The notes under the pieces: model-generated | What the model was told of the DNA's origin: nothing | What the model saw: only the letters and a program-made list of their open reading frames with translations | Database searches by the model: none | From: Geodermatophilus nigrescens | GTDB lineage: Bacteria > Actinomycetota > Actinomycetes > Mycobacteriales > Geodermatophilaceae | Assembly: GCF_900129495.1 (NCBI RefSeq) | Contig: NZ_FQVX01000001.1 | Span: forward strand, 930,001 to 994,000 | Reading direction: 5' to 3' | Length of the DNA stretch: 64,000 nucleotides | Part shown: piece by piece, positions 30,459 to 38,881 of the stretch | Layout: each line of letters begins with the position of its first letter | Position numbering within the stretch: position 1 is the stretch's first letter | Program-made: the position numbers and the translations under genes

Positions 30459-30926
30459 CTACCCGGCCGCCAGCTCCCGCAGCAGGGCGGCGATCCGCTG
30501 CGCCCGGGTGGCCTCTCGAGCCGCGTTCTCCACCGGCGTGAGCAGCTGCCTCCGCCGGCCGGGCGTCAGCCGCTCGAACGCGGGCAGGCGGCCGCCGTCC
30601 GCCAGCGCCGCCCGCACGTCGTCGGGGACCAGGACGGCGTCGGGGTCGGCCGGGCGCAGCCGGCACGCCGCCGCGTCCCCGGGGGCGAGCCCCAGCCGGC
30701 GGCGCAGCCCCGGGCCGACGTAGACGAACGCGTCGGCCAGCACGGCCGGCTCGGCCCGGTTCAGCCCCAGGTTGACCTCGACGTCGTCGACGCGGCCCTC
30801 GACCCGCCGGGTCCGCTCCGCCCGGGCCGCCTCCTCCAGCGCGGCCGGGACGCGGATGACCAGGTAGACGTTCCGCCCCCACGGCAGGGGCTCGAGGACG
30901 CCGTCGAAGACGGACTCACGGGTCAT
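30459..30926 (-). CDS. DUF1905/YdeI-OmdA-like protein
   Basis: 155 aa. The N-terminal half is DUF1905 (PWGRNVYLVIRVP ... VEGRVDDVEVNLGLNR), the C-terminal half is the YdeI/OmdA helix bundle (FERLTPGRRRQLLTPVENA, then TRAQRIAALLREL). Homologues are linked to bacteriocin or peptide tolerance in some species, but the mechanism is not established. ATG 30926. Confidence 0.8.
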   Translation of the reverse strand: MTRESVFDGVLEPLPWGRNVYLVIRVPAALEEAARAERTRRVEGRVDDVEVNLGLNRAEPAVLADAFVYVGPGLRRRLGLAPGDAAACRLRPADPDAVLVPDDVRAALADGGRLPAFERLTPGRRRQLLTPVENAAREATRAQRIAALLRELAAG

Positions 30927-31143
30927 GCGGCCTCCCCGGGGACGGTTCCCTGCCGCATCTTCGCCGGACGGCGGCCTCCCGGATGCCCGTGACCGGATCG
31001 TGACCTCCCGTGACGGCGGGCCGTACGGACTCGACAGGCCGGTCGCCGCCTCGCCGGGCCGCCCCACCGCGCCGACCTACGGTCGCTGCGGTGGGCCCGG
31101 ACGCGGGCCCGCCGCGGGGACGAGCGGGAGGCGGGGACAGCAG

Positions 31144-31671
31144 ATGACCCAGGCGGTGTGGGGACCGGAGGGCTTCCGCGGCGGCATCGACGTCCGGGTG
31201 AGCCTGCGCGCGGACGCCGGGTCGGGCGAGAACACCTTCGACGGCGCGTGGTACCCGCGCAGCCGCGACCTCGCCGTCGAGGTGCCGGAGCTGGTGGCCG
31301 CCCTCGACCGGCGCGGCGTGCGCATCGAGCGCTTCACCCATCCCCTCGACGGCTGGCAGCCCGCACCGCGCAAGGTCGTCGTCGACGGCCGGGTGGTGCG
31401 CACCGGCGGGTTCCGCAGCATGGACCCGGGCGTGGTGTGCCTGAGCTGGGCCGGTGGCAACCGCCGCGCCGACCTGCTCGTCGTCCCGCCGGAGACCGAC
31501 GTCATCACCGGCGTGCGGGCGCTGCGGCTGTGCACCCGCCGTGGCCTGCCGCGCTCGCCGCAGATGGTGCTCGCCGCCGCCCGCTCCCAGCCGCTGCCCC
31601 AGGTGCCCGCCGTCCAGGTGTCCCGGGCCGTCCAGGTGTCCCCGGCCGGGCAGGTGTCCCGCGCCGGCTGA
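31144..31671 (+). CDS. DUF5994 family protein
   Basis: 175 aa. Recognised by DVRVSLRADAG..., DGAWYPRSRDLAVEVPELVA, then GWQPAPRKVVVDGRVVRTGGF and LLVVPPETD. The family is actinobacterial and has no assigned function. A C-terminal tail contains three repeats of the form VQVSRA/VQVSPA/QVSRAG (about 155-175), unlike the compact core. ATG 31144; the longer upstream frame looks non-coding. Confidence 0.8.
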   Translation: MTQAVWGPEGFRGGIDVRVSLRADAGSGENTFDGAWYPRSRDLAVEVPELVAALDRRGVRIERFTHPLDGWQPAPRKVVVDGRVVRTGGFRSMDPGVVCLSWAGGNRRADLLVVPPETDVITGVRALRLCTRRGLPRSPQMVLAAARSQPLPQVPAVQVSRAVQVSPAGQVSRAG

Positions 31672-31755
31672 GGGGCGCGCGCTCCGCGCACCCGACGTTG
31701 CGCCGTCCGCGAACCGGCTGGACGGCGGGGGAGCCGCTCGGCTGGGCTGCCGGGC

Positions 31756-32733
31756 ATGCGACTCCTCGTCCTCGGCGGCACCCGCTTCCTCGGCCGGCAC
31801 GTGGTGACCGCGGCGCTCGCCCGCGGCCACGAGGTGGCCACCTTCACGCGCGGCGTGAGCGGCGCTCCCCCCGAGGGCGTCCGCGCGCTGTACGGCGACC
31901 GCGACGACCCCGCGGCCCTGCCGCGCGCGCTGGACGGGTGGGCGCCCGAGCTCGTCGTCGACACCTCCTGCCAGACCCGCCCGGCCGCCGACAACGCCGC
32001 GGCCGCCCTGGCCGGGGTGCGCGGCTACGCCTTCACCAGCAGCCTCAACGCCTACTCCGGCTGGCCGCCGGGCCCGGTCCGCGGCGAGGACGACCCGGTG
32101 TGGGACACCCCCGACGACGACTACGGGCCGAACAAGGCCCACGCCGAGCGGGTGCTGGGCGCCGCGCTGCCCGGGCGGTTCCTCACCGCGCGGGCGGGGC
32201 TGGTCCTCGGCAGCCACGACAACGTGCGCCGGCTGCCCTGGTGGCTCGAGCGCATCGCCCGGGGTGGCCGGGTCGTCGTCCCCGACGCGCTGGAGCAGCC
32301 GATCGCCCTGGTCGACGCCCGCGACCTCGCCGGCTGGCTGGTCGCGATGGCCGAGGACGGCGTCTCGGGCCCGGTGAACGCCACCGGCCCGGCTGGGATG
32401 ACGACCCTGGGCGGGCTGCTGGAGACCTGCCGGGAGGTCACCGGAGGCGACGCCGAGCTCGTGCCGGTGCCGGAGGAGGACCTGCTGGCCGCCGGCGTGG
32501 AGCCCTGGCTGCACCTGCCGTTCTGGCTGCCCTGGGAGACGGCGGCGACGGCGTGGGACGTCGACACCACCCGCGCGCGGGAGCTGGGGCTGCCGGTCCG
32601 GCCGGTGGGGGAGACGGTCGCCGACACCTGGGCCTGGCTCCGGGGCGACCCGCCGCGGCAGGCGAGGCGGGCCGGCCTGCCCGAGCCGGGGCTGCCCGCC
32701 GAGCTGGAGGAGACCCTGCTGGCCGGCCGCTGA
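31756..32733 (+). CDS. NAD-dependent epimerase/reductase (extended SDR)
   Basis: 325 aa. Rossmann motif is LLVLGGTRFLGRHVVTAALA at the N-terminus; the sequence then has TSSLNAYSG and YGPNKAHAER, with the Lys of an altered YxxxK (YGPNK). The C-terminal part is the substrate domain. Related to mRNA-binding/isoflavone-reductase-like SDRs common in actinobacteria; substrate unknown. Confidence 0.85.
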   Translation: MRLLVLGGTRFLGRHVVTAALARGHEVATFTRGVSGAPPEGVRALYGDRDDPAALPRALDGWAPELVVDTSCQTRPAADNAAAALAGVRGYAFTSSLNAYSGWPPGPVRGEDDPVWDTPDDDYGPNKAHAERVLGAALPGRFLTARAGLVLGSHDNVRRLPWWLERIARGGRVVVPDALEQPIALVDARDLAGWLVAMAEDGVSGPVNATGPAGMTTLGGLLETCREVTGGDAELVPVPEEDLLAAGVEPWLHLPFWLPWETAATAWDVDTTRARELGLPVRPVGETVADTWAWLRGDPPRQARRAGLPEPGLPAELEETLLAGR

Positions 32734-32741
32734 GACGCGAG

Positions 32742-32774
32742 GAGGCCCCGCCCGGCGGTGCCGGACGGGGCCTC
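32742..32774 (+). terminator. Terminator after the epimerase
   Basis: GAGGCCCCG (32742-32750) pairs with CGGGGCCTC (32766-32774); a further CCGGC/GCCGG stem closes the loop to 3 nt. Confidence 0.75.
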
Positions 32775-32791
32775 AGGTGAGCTGTGGGTGC

Positions 32792-32846
32792 GGCCTCCCT
32801 GCAGGGGCCCGCCGCGAGCTCGCGAGCGGTGGGGGGCAGGGAGGCC
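32792..32846 (-). terminator. Terminator after the TauE/SafE gene
   Basis: GGCCTCCCTGC (32792-32802) pairs with GCAGGGAGGCC (32836-32846). The 33-nt loop contains a second hairpin around GCGAGCTCGC. Confidence 0.6.
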
Positions 32847-32851
32847 CTTCG

Positions 32852-33850
32852 TCAGTCGCGCGGGTCGGCGGGGCGGCCGGCGCGCAGGCTGCGCTCGAGG
32901 TCCGCGGCGTCGGCCGCGTCCGGGGAGTGCAGGTCCTCGGCCAGGCGGGCGGCCTCGGCGGCGAGGGCGTCGGCCGACTCCTGCGCCCGGTCCTTGCGGT
33001 ACTGGCGGTAGGAGTGGGCGACGGCGGCGGCCCAGACGGCGTAGATGACCGCGTAGACCGCGTACCGGACCGGGTCGGAGGCGTCGATCCAGTCGCTGCG
33101 CAGCAGGGTGCGGCTGTTGGTCAGCACGATGATCCCGCCGACCAGCGAGCCGAGCAGCCGCGGCGGTACGTGGCGGACCAGCCACGCGGCGAGCGGGGCG
33201 GCCACCAGCCCGCCGAGCAGCAGCGCCGCGACCCAGGCGAAGTCGATGCCCTGCGAGCCGAGCGCGAGGAGGAAGCCGAGGCTGGCCGCCAGCGCCACGA
33301 GGAACTCGGAGGTGTCGATCGAGCCGATGACCTTGCGCGGCTCCATGCGGCCGCTGGCCAGCAGCGCCGGGGTGCCGACCGGGCCCCAGCCGCCACCGCC
33401 GGTGGCGTCGACGAAGCCGGCGACCAGGCCCAGCGGGCCGAGGAAGCGCTTGCGCACCGGCTTGCCGAGGTTGCGCCGGTCGATGCCGCGCAGCGTGAAG
33501 CGCACGAGCAGGTAGATGCCGAGCCCGAGCAGGATCAGCGACATCACCGGGGCCGCGACCTCGGTGGAGAGGTTGGACAGCACGGTGGCGCCGGCGAACG
33601 CGCCGACCGCGCCGGGGACGCCGACCTTGGCGACGACCCTCCAGTCGACGTTGCCGAACTTCCAGTGGGACAGGCCCGACGCGAGCGTCGTGCCGATCTC
33701 GGCGAGGTGGATGGTGGCCGACGCGGCGGCCGGGTTGGTGCCGATGGCCAGCAGCAGCGTCGTCGAGGTGACGCCGTAGGCCATGCCGAGGCTGCCGTCG
33801 ACGAGCTGGGCGCCCAGGCCGGCGAGGGCGAGCAGGATCAGGGTCTTCAC
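32852..33850 (-). CDS. TauE/SafE (TSUP) family sulfite-type exporter
   Basis: 332 aa with about eight membrane helices and the duplicated TSUP core (LVDGSLGMAYGVTSTTLLLA, then GLVAGFVDATGGGGWGPVGT). The family moves sulfite, sulfonates, thiosulfate or related organosulfur anions. A hydrophilic C-terminal tail (RQYRKDRAQESADALAAEAA and on) is acidic and longer than usual. A cysteine-containing leader peptide 98 bp upstream links the gene to sulfur status. Confidence 0.9.
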   Translation of the reverse strand: MKTLILLALAGLGAQLVDGSLGMAYGVTSTTLLLAIGTNPAAASATIHLAEIGTTLASGLSHWKFGNVDWRVVAKVGVPGAVGAFAGATVLSNLSTEVAAPVMSLILLGLGIYLLVRFTLRGIDRRNLGKPVRKRFLGPLGLVAGFVDATGGGGWGPVGTPALLASGRMEPRKVIGSIDTSEFLVALAASLGFLLALGSQGIDFAWVAALLLGGLVAAPLAAWLVRHVPPRLLGSLVGGIIVLTNSRTLLRSDWIDASDPVRYAVYAVIYAVWAAAVAHSYRQYRKDRAQESADALAAEAARLAEDLHSPDAADAADLERSLRAGRPADPRD

Positions 33851-33947
33851 GGGGGAGGGCTCCGGTCAGGAGGTGCCGGGCGCGCGTCGGCGCAGCTCTC
33901 GGCAGGGACGAGCGGGGAGGAGTGCGCCGGGGAGGCGCCGGGACTCG

Positions 33948-34028
33948 TCAGACCGGACAGGCGGCGGTGCACACACGCAGCAGGTCGACGTGGATCCGCC
34001 CCACCAGGAGCACCGCCGTCGCCGCCAC
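33948..34028 (-). CDS. Cysteine-containing leader peptide upstream of the TSUP gene
   Basis: 26 aa from GTG 34028 to TGA 33948. The core GRIHVDLLRVCTAACPV ends at the stop and matches the pattern R-x-H-V-D-L-x-R-V-x-x-A-x-C that I know from short actinobacterial leader peptides placed before sulfur-assimilation genes. Both Cys codons lie in the last seven codons. No SD is visible; a -10-like TAGACA sits 8 nt upstream, so the message is probably leaderless. Likely a cysteine-responsive attenuator for the TauE/SafE gene. Confidence 0.65.
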   Translation of the reverse strand: MAATAVLLVGRIHVDLLRVCTAACPV

Positions 34029-34036
34029 GGGGACTA

Positions 34037-34042
34037 TGTCTA
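34037..34042 (-). promoter_or_regulatory. -10 element of the leaderless sulfur leader transcript
   Basis: TAGACA on the minus strand, 8 nt before the GTG of the leader, would place the transcription start at or next to that GTG. An 8-bp palindrome TCGATCGA (34048-34055) lies just upstream and could be a regulator site. Confidence 0.45.
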
Positions 34043-34087
34043 CCAGATCGATCGACTATCGCCGACCGCGGGCCGGGGTTCCTCCGC

Positions 34088-35089
34088 TCAGCCGACGACG
34101 AGGTCGGTGACCAGGTACGCGAGCGCCGCGACCGCTCCCGCCGCGGGCAGCGTCACCACCCAGGCGACGACGATGTTGCCGGCCACGCCCCAGCGGACGG
34201 CCGACAGCCGGCGGGTCGACCCGACGCCCATGATCGACGTCGTCGTGATGTGCGTCGTCGAGACGGGCACGGCGAAGACCGTCGCCGTGGTGACCATGAC
34301 GCCCGAGGCGACGGTCTGGGCGGCGAAGCCACCGGCCGGGGTGAGCTGGATGATCCGCCGGCCCAGCGTCCGCATGATCCGGAACCCGCCGGCGTAGGTG
34401 CCGGCGCTGATCGCGCCCGCCGCGGCCAGCACCACCCAGAAGGGCACCTCGAAGGAGTCGATCTCCCCGGCGGTGAACAGCGCCAGCGTGATGATGCCCA
34501 TCGTCTTCTGCGCGTCCTGCAGGCCGTGGCCGAGCGCCATCGTGGCCGAACTGACGATCTGGGCGTAGCGGAAGCCGCGGTTGGCGCGGCTGACGTTGGC
34601 CCGCCGGAACGTCCACAGGATCAGCAGCATGAACAGGTAGCCCAGGCCGAAGCCGACCAGCGGCGACACGACCATCGGGACGACCACCTTGTCGAGCACG
34701 CCCAGCCACTGGACGTCGTGCACCGCGGCCAGCGCCGCACCGACCAGGCCGCCGATCAGCGCGTGCGACGACGACGACGGCAGCCCGAAGTACCAGGTGA
34801 CGAGGTTCCACACGATCGCCCCCACCAGGGCGGCGAAGACGATCTCCAGTCCCTCGGTGCCCGACGGCGGCTCGATGATCCCGGCGCCCACCGTCTTGGC
34901 CACCTCGGTCGACAGCAGCGCGCCGACGAGGTTCATCACCGCCGCGAGGGCGAGGGCCACCCGCGGGGTGAGCGCCTTGGTGGAGACGGCGACGGCGATC
35001 GCGTTGGCGGCGTCGTGGAAGCCGTTGGTGTAGTCGAAGGCCAGGGCCACCGCGACGATGACGACCAGGGCGACGAAGGCCGCGTCCAT
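34088..35089 (-). CDS. pit: Low-affinity inorganic phosphate transporter (PiT family)
   Basis: 333 aa, compact bacterial PiT. The first family signature is DYTNGFHDAANAIAVAVSTK; the second is VSTTHITTTSIMGVG near the C-terminus. About ten membrane helices. It imports phosphate as a metal complex with protons. It follows the DUF47 gene by 6 bp, the usual regulator-transporter pair. Confidence 0.94.
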   Translation of the reverse strand: MDAAFVALVVIVAVALAFDYTNGFHDAANAIAVAVSTKALTPRVALALAAVMNLVGALLSTEVAKTVGAGIIEPPSGTEGLEIVFAALVGAIVWNLVTWYFGLPSSSSHALIGGLVGAALAAVHDVQWLGVLDKVVVPMVVSPLVGFGLGYLFMLLILWTFRRANVSRANRGFRYAQIVSSATMALGHGLQDAQKTMGIITLALFTAGEIDSFEVPFWVVLAAAGAISAGTYAGGFRIMRTLGRRIIQLTPAGGFAAQTVASGVMVTTATVFAVPVSTTHITTTSIMGVGSTRRLSAVRWGVAGNIVVAWVVTLPAAGAVAALAYLVTDLVVG

Positions 35090-35095
35090 CGGCGG

Positions 35096-35713
35096 TCAGG
35101 ACTCCTTGACGGCGATGGACTCGACGACGTTGGCGACCTTCTCGAAGGCGTCGGCGGCCTCCTCGAGCTGGTCGGCGACCTCCTTGAGGCGCAGCACCTC
35201 GAGGGCCTCGAACTCGCCGCTGTAGAGGCGGGAGAGCAGCCGGCGGTAGAGCTTGTCGGCCTCGTTCTCGATGCGGTTGACCTCGATCCAGTAGTCCGGG
35301 AGGTCCCGCATGGTGCGCAGCCGCGGCATCGCCTCGGCGGTGGTCTCGGCGGCCCGCTGGAGCAGCGCCGTCTGCTGGCTCATCTCCGGCGGCAGGGTGC
35401 CCAGCCGGGTGAGGACGACGAGGTCGGCGGCGGCCTCGACGAAGTCCATGACGTCGTCGAGGTGGCTGGCGAGGCTGTAGATGTCCTCGCGGTCGAACGG
35501 CGTGACGAAGCTGGAGTTGAGCTGGCGGAAGACCGCGTGGGTCGACTGGTCGCCGACGTGTTCGAGCTCGCGCAGCCGGTCCGCGAGCTCGGTCCGGCGC
35601 CGGTTGTCGTGGATGAACTCCCCGAGCACGGTGGTCGCCTCGACCAGGTTCTGCGCGGAGGCCGTGAACAGGCCGTAGAAGGCGTTGTCCTTGGGGGTCA
35701 GGCTGAAGGGCAC
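35096..35713 (-). CDS. DUF47 (PhoU-like) partner of the phosphate transporter
   Basis: 205 aa, all-helical, with the acidic metal-binding repeats typical of PhoU/DUF47: ELADRLRELEHVGDQSTHAV, SLASHLDDVMDFVEAAADLV and EVNRIENEADKLYRRLLSRL. DUF47 proteins modulate Pit activity. GTG 35713 is preceded by GAGGGAGC-like complement at SD distance. A PHO-box-like repeat and a -10 lie about 70-110 bp upstream. Confidence 0.92.
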   Translation of the reverse strand: MPFSLTPKDNAFYGLFTASAQNLVEATTVLGEFIHDNRRRTELADRLRELEHVGDQSTHAVFRQLNSSFVTPFDREDIYSLASHLDDVMDFVEAAADLVVLTRLGTLPPEMSQQTALLQRAAETTAEAMPRLRTMRDLPDYWIEVNRIENEADKLYRRLLSRLYSGEFEALEVLRLKEVADQLEEAADAFEKVANVVESIAVKES

Positions 35714-35782
35714 GAGGGAGCTCCGGGTCGGCGGTGGGGGAGGTCGCCGACGCGGGAGCGGTCGTACGGCCGTCGGGCAGCC

Positions 35783-35824
35783 TAGATACCCGTTCACCGG
35801 CCGTTCAGAGCGCGTTGGCCTCCG
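35783..35824 (-). promoter_or_regulatory. PHO-box-like direct repeats and -10 upstream of DUF47-pit
   Basis: On the plus strand three units with 11-nt period begin GTTCACC (35792), GTTCAGA (35803) and GTTGGCC (35814). Actinobacterial PhoP binds such 11-nt repeats. Read toward the operon, TATCTA (35788-35783) is a good -10 just downstream, so the repeats overlap the -35 region. The repeats also cover the 3' end of the sigma factor gene. Confidence 0.55.
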
Positions 35825-36350
35825 TGTCGTCCCCGAGGGCCGCCAGCAGGTCCCCGCGGGCGCGGGCGACCCGGGAGCGGATGGTGCCGACCGGGCAGCC
35901 GGCCACCTCGCCGGCCTCGGCGTAGGACAGCCCGAGCAGCTGGGTGAGCACGAACGCCTCGCGCCGGTCGGTGTCGAGCCGGCCGAGCAGGTCGGTGACG
36001 GCGGCGCCCTCGCCCACCCGGTCGGCGCCGTCGGCGGGGCCCAGCGCCTCGAGGTCGGCGTCGTCACGGACCAGCGTCAGCCGGCGACGGCGGCGCGAGC
36101 GGACGGCGTCGGCGCACACCCGGCGGGCGATCGACAGCAGCCAGGTGCGCAGCGAGGAGCGGCCCTCGAAGCGGTGCAGCGAGGCGAACGCCCGCGCGTA
36201 GGTCTCCTGCGTCAGGTCGTCGGCGGAGTCCCGGTCACCGAGCGCCGCGCACAACCGCCACACGTCGGACTGGGTGGACCGCACGAGGGTCGCCGCCGCG
36301 AGCGGGTCGCCGTCGACGGCGGCCGCGGCGACCCGCGCGAGCTCGTCCAC
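35805..36350 (-). CDS. ECF sigma factor (SigC-like), divergent from copper operon
   Basis: 181 aa. Region 2 includes SADDLTQETYARAFASLHRFEGRSSLRTWL with the RTWL segment typical of ECFs, region 4 includes LSYAEAGEVAGCPVGTIRSRVARAR. It resembles the mycobacterial SigC group. Its neighbour across the divergent promoter is a zf-HC2 gene that heads a copper-handling operon, so it probably controls copper proteins; SigC has been tied to copper acquisition in mycobacteria. Confidence 0.88.
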   Translation of the reverse strand: MDELARVAAAAVDGDPLAAATLVRSTQSDVWRLCAALGDRDSADDLTQETYARAFASLHRFEGRSSLRTWLLSIARRVCADAVRSRRRRRLTLVRDDADLEALGPADGADRVGEGAAVTDLLGRLDTDRREAFVLTQLLGLSYAEAGEVAGCPVGTIRSRVARARGDLLAALGDDTEANAL

Positions 36351-36383
36351 TGCACCCCTCCGGCTGCGATCCCCGTCTCACCG

Positions 36384-36412
36384 GGAACCGGACGGACCCC
36401 TTGCGACGACTA
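36384..36412 (+). promoter_or_regulatory. Candidate ECF promoter for the copper operon
   Basis: GGAACC (36384-36389), 17-nt spacer, CGACTA (36407-36412), a typical ECF -35/-10 pair. The expected start point is within a base or two of the ATG at 36421, and there is no SD there, so the mRNA is probably leaderless. Confidence 0.6.
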
Positions 36413-36420
36413 TCTGACAC

Positions 36421-37065
36421 ATGCAGTGTGCACCGTTCCGCGAGGCGCTCTCCGCGCGACTCGACGGCGAGCCGCTCGGCATGCCCGCCGCCGACCTGGA
36501 CCGCCACCTCGACGGCTGCCCCGGCTGCACGGCCTGGGCCGAGGCCGCGGGCGCGGTCACCCGGCGCGCCCGGCTGGCCCCCGCACCGCCGGTGCCCGAC
36601 CTCACCGCGGCCGTCCTCGGTGCGCTGCCCCGCGAGCTCCCCGGCACCGCCGCGGCGGCCCGGGCCCGGCTGCTCGCGTCGGCGCTGCGCCTGGCGCTGC
36701 TGGCCGTCGGCGTCGCGCAGGCCGGCCTGGCCTGGCCGTCGCTGACCGCCGGCACCGCCGCGATGAGCGCCCCGGTGCACGTGGCGCACGAGACCGGCGC
36801 CTGGAACCTCGCCGTCGCCGCGGCCTTCGTCGCCGTCGCCGCCGTCCCGCGGCTGGCCGCCGGCGCCCTGCCCTTCCTCGCCACGTTCACCGTGCTGCTC
36901 GCGGTGGCCACCGTGCGCGACCTGAAGGCCGGGCACGTGCACGCCGACCGGGCGGCCGCGCACCTGCTGCTGCTCGCCGGTGTGGTCCTCATCGCGGTGG
37001 TCGCCTGGCGCGGCCGTCCGCGCCGCGCCGCGGCCCTCGTCGCCCGCGAGCGGGTGACCGCGTGA
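36421..37065 (+). CDS. zf-HC2 anti-sigma factor leading the copper operon
   Basis: 214 aa. The zinc-binding anti-sigma motif is DRHLDGCPGCTAWAE (H-x3-C-x2-C). After a linker come about four to five membrane helices from residue 80. The loop HVAHETGAWN between helices carries His residues that could sense metal. It overlaps the CopC-CopD gene by GTGA (37062-37065). The partner sigma factor is presumably the divergent one. Confidence 0.85.
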   Translation: MQCAPFREALSARLDGEPLGMPAADLDRHLDGCPGCTAWAEAAGAVTRRARLAPAPPVPDLTAAVLGALPRELPGTAAAARARLLASALRLALLAVGVAQAGLAWPSLTAGTAAMSAPVHVAHETGAWNLAVAAAFVAVAAVPRLAAGALPFLATFTVLLAVATVRDLKAGHVHADRAAAHLLLLAGVVLIAVVAWRGRPRRAAALVARERVTA

Positions 37066-38849
37066 GCACCCTTGCCCGGCCGGCGCGCCCGGTCCTGCTG
37101 CTGCTCGTCCTGCTCGCCGGCTGGCTGTCCCTCGGCGTGGCCACCGCCGGGCCCGCCGCCGCGCACGCCGAGCTCGTGTCCACCGACCCGGGGGAGGGCG
37201 CCCGCCTCGACGAGGTACCCGGCCAGGTCACGCTGACCTTCAGCGAGGGCGTCTCCCTCGGCGCGGGCTACGCGCGCGTCCTCGGCGACGGCGGGGAACG
37301 GGTCGACACCGGCGCGGCCGAGGTGGACGGCGGCACCGTCACCGTGCCGCTGCGCGACGACCTGCCCGACGCCAGCTACGTCGTCACCTACCGGATCGTC
37401 TCGGCCGACTCGCACCCGATCAGCGGCGCCTTCGCGTTCGTCGTCGGCGACGGCGAGCTCGCCGACGCGGGCGCCGTGGCCGACGACGCCGACGTCGACC
37501 CGCTCGTGGCCGCCGCCCTCCCCGCCGCCCGCTCGCTCGGGTTCGCCGGGCTGGCCGCGGGCCTCGGGGTCCCGGCCTTCCTCGTCCTGTGCTGGCCGGC
37601 GGGCTGGGCCTCGGCCCGCATGCGGCGGATCACCTCCGTCGGCCTGGGCACGGCCGCCGGCGCCGCCGTCCTCACCTTCCTGCTGCAGGGCCCCTACGCC
37701 GCCGGCGCCGGGCTCGGCTCCCTGCTCGACCCCGCGCTGGTGTCCACGACGGCGTCGTCGTCCTTCGGGCTGACCACGCTCGGCCGGGCCGCGCTCGCCC
37801 TGGTGTTGCTCGGCCTGCTCCTGCCGCTGTGGCGGCGCGGCGCGCAGCCCTCGGCGCAGGAGCAGGCCGGCCTCGCCGTCATCGGCGCCGGGGTGGTGCT
37901 CACCACCGCGGCGGTCGGCCACCCGGTCGCGGGGCCCGTGCCGGTGTTCGCCACCGCGGTCACCGCCGTGCACGTCGCCGCGATGGCGCTGTGGCTGGGC
38001 GGCCTGGCCGCGCTGCTCGCCGGGCTGGTGCGGCCCGGCGCGGAGGCCGGCGAGCTGGCCGGCGCGCTGCCGCGGTGGTCGCGGATCGCGTCCGGGTCGG
38101 TGGCGGCGCTGGTGGTCACCGGCGTCGTCCAGTCGGTGCGCGAGGTCGGCTCCCCGGCCGCCCTGGTGTCCACGACGTACGGCTGGCTGCTGCTGGGCAA
38201 GCTGGCGCTGGTCCTGCTCCTGCTGGCCGCCGCCGGCGTCTCCCGCGTCTGGGTGCAGCAGCACCTCGGCGTCTCCCGGCCGCGGCCGGGCTCCCGGCGC
38301 CGGGTCACCGCGCACGCGTTCGCCGCGGGCGACCCCGACGGCCCCGTCGAGACCGCGGCCCGCGCCCGCGCGGCCGTGCAGGCCCGCGGCGCGGTGGAGG
38401 ACGTCGGCCCGCTGCGCCGCTCGGTGCTCGTGGAGGCGGCCGTCGCCGCGGCGGTGCTGGTGCTCTCGGCGGTGCTCGTGGGCACCCCGCCGGCGCGCGC
38501 CTCGGTGGCCCAGCCGGTCGACGTCACCCTGCCCCTGCAGTCGGCGGCGGGGGAGTCCGGCAGCGTCCAGGTCTCGGTCGACCCGGCCCGCCCGGGCGCC
38601 AACACCCTTCACCTCTACCTCTTCGACGACGACGGGCAGCTCGCCCAGCCCGCCGACCTCCGCGTGACGCTCACCGAGCCCGAGCAGGAGATCGGCCCCC
38701 TCGACGTGGACCTCGAGCCGGCCGGCCCTGGCCACTGGGTGGCCGACGGGATGTCGATCCCGGGCGCCGGCACCTGGACGGTCGCCGTGAGCGTCCGGCT
38801 CGACGAGTTCACCGCCACCACCGCCAGCACCGACTTCCCGGTGCGCTGA
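37062..38849 (+). CDS. CopC-CopD fusion with C-terminal YtkA-like domain
   Basis: 595 aa. A signal peptide ends at AAAHAEL, giving an N-terminal His after cleavage. CopC domain (about 35-130) has DSHPISGAFAFVV with the second copper His. The CopD membrane part has about eight helices (150-475), including TAVTAVHVAAMALWLGGLAA. A final extracytoplasmic beta domain (480-595, LHLYLFDDDGQLAQPADLRV) resembles YtkA. Proposed role: copper binding and uptake across the membrane. Confidence 0.92.
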   Translation: MSTLARPARPVLLLLVLLAGWLSLGVATAGPAAAHAELVSTDPGEGARLDEVPGQVTLTFSEGVSLGAGYARVLGDGGERVDTGAAEVDGGTVTVPLRDDLPDASYVVTYRIVSADSHPISGAFAFVVGDGELADAGAVADDADVDPLVAAALPAARSLGFAGLAAGLGVPAFLVLCWPAGWASARMRRITSVGLGTAAGAAVLTFLLQGPYAAGAGLGSLLDPALVSTTASSSFGLTTLGRAALALVLLGLLLPLWRRGAQPSAQEQAGLAVIGAGVVLTTAAVGHPVAGPVPVFATAVTAVHVAAMALWLGGLAALLAGLVRPGAEAGELAGALPRWSRIASGSVAALVVTGVVQSVREVGSPAALVSTTYGWLLLGKLALVLLLLAAAGVSRVWVQQHLGVSRPRPGSRRRVTAHAFAAGDPDGPVETAARARAAVQARGAVEDVGPLRRSVLVEAAVAAAVLVLSAVLVGTPPARASVAQPVDVTLPLQSAAGESGSVQVSVDPARPGANTLHLYLFDDDGQLAQPADLRVTLTEPEQEIGPLDVDLEPAGPGHWVADGMSIPGAGTWTVAVSVRLDEFTATTASTDFPVR

Positions 38850-38881
38850 GCCCGCGCGAGCGGGACGAGAGAAGGAGAACC

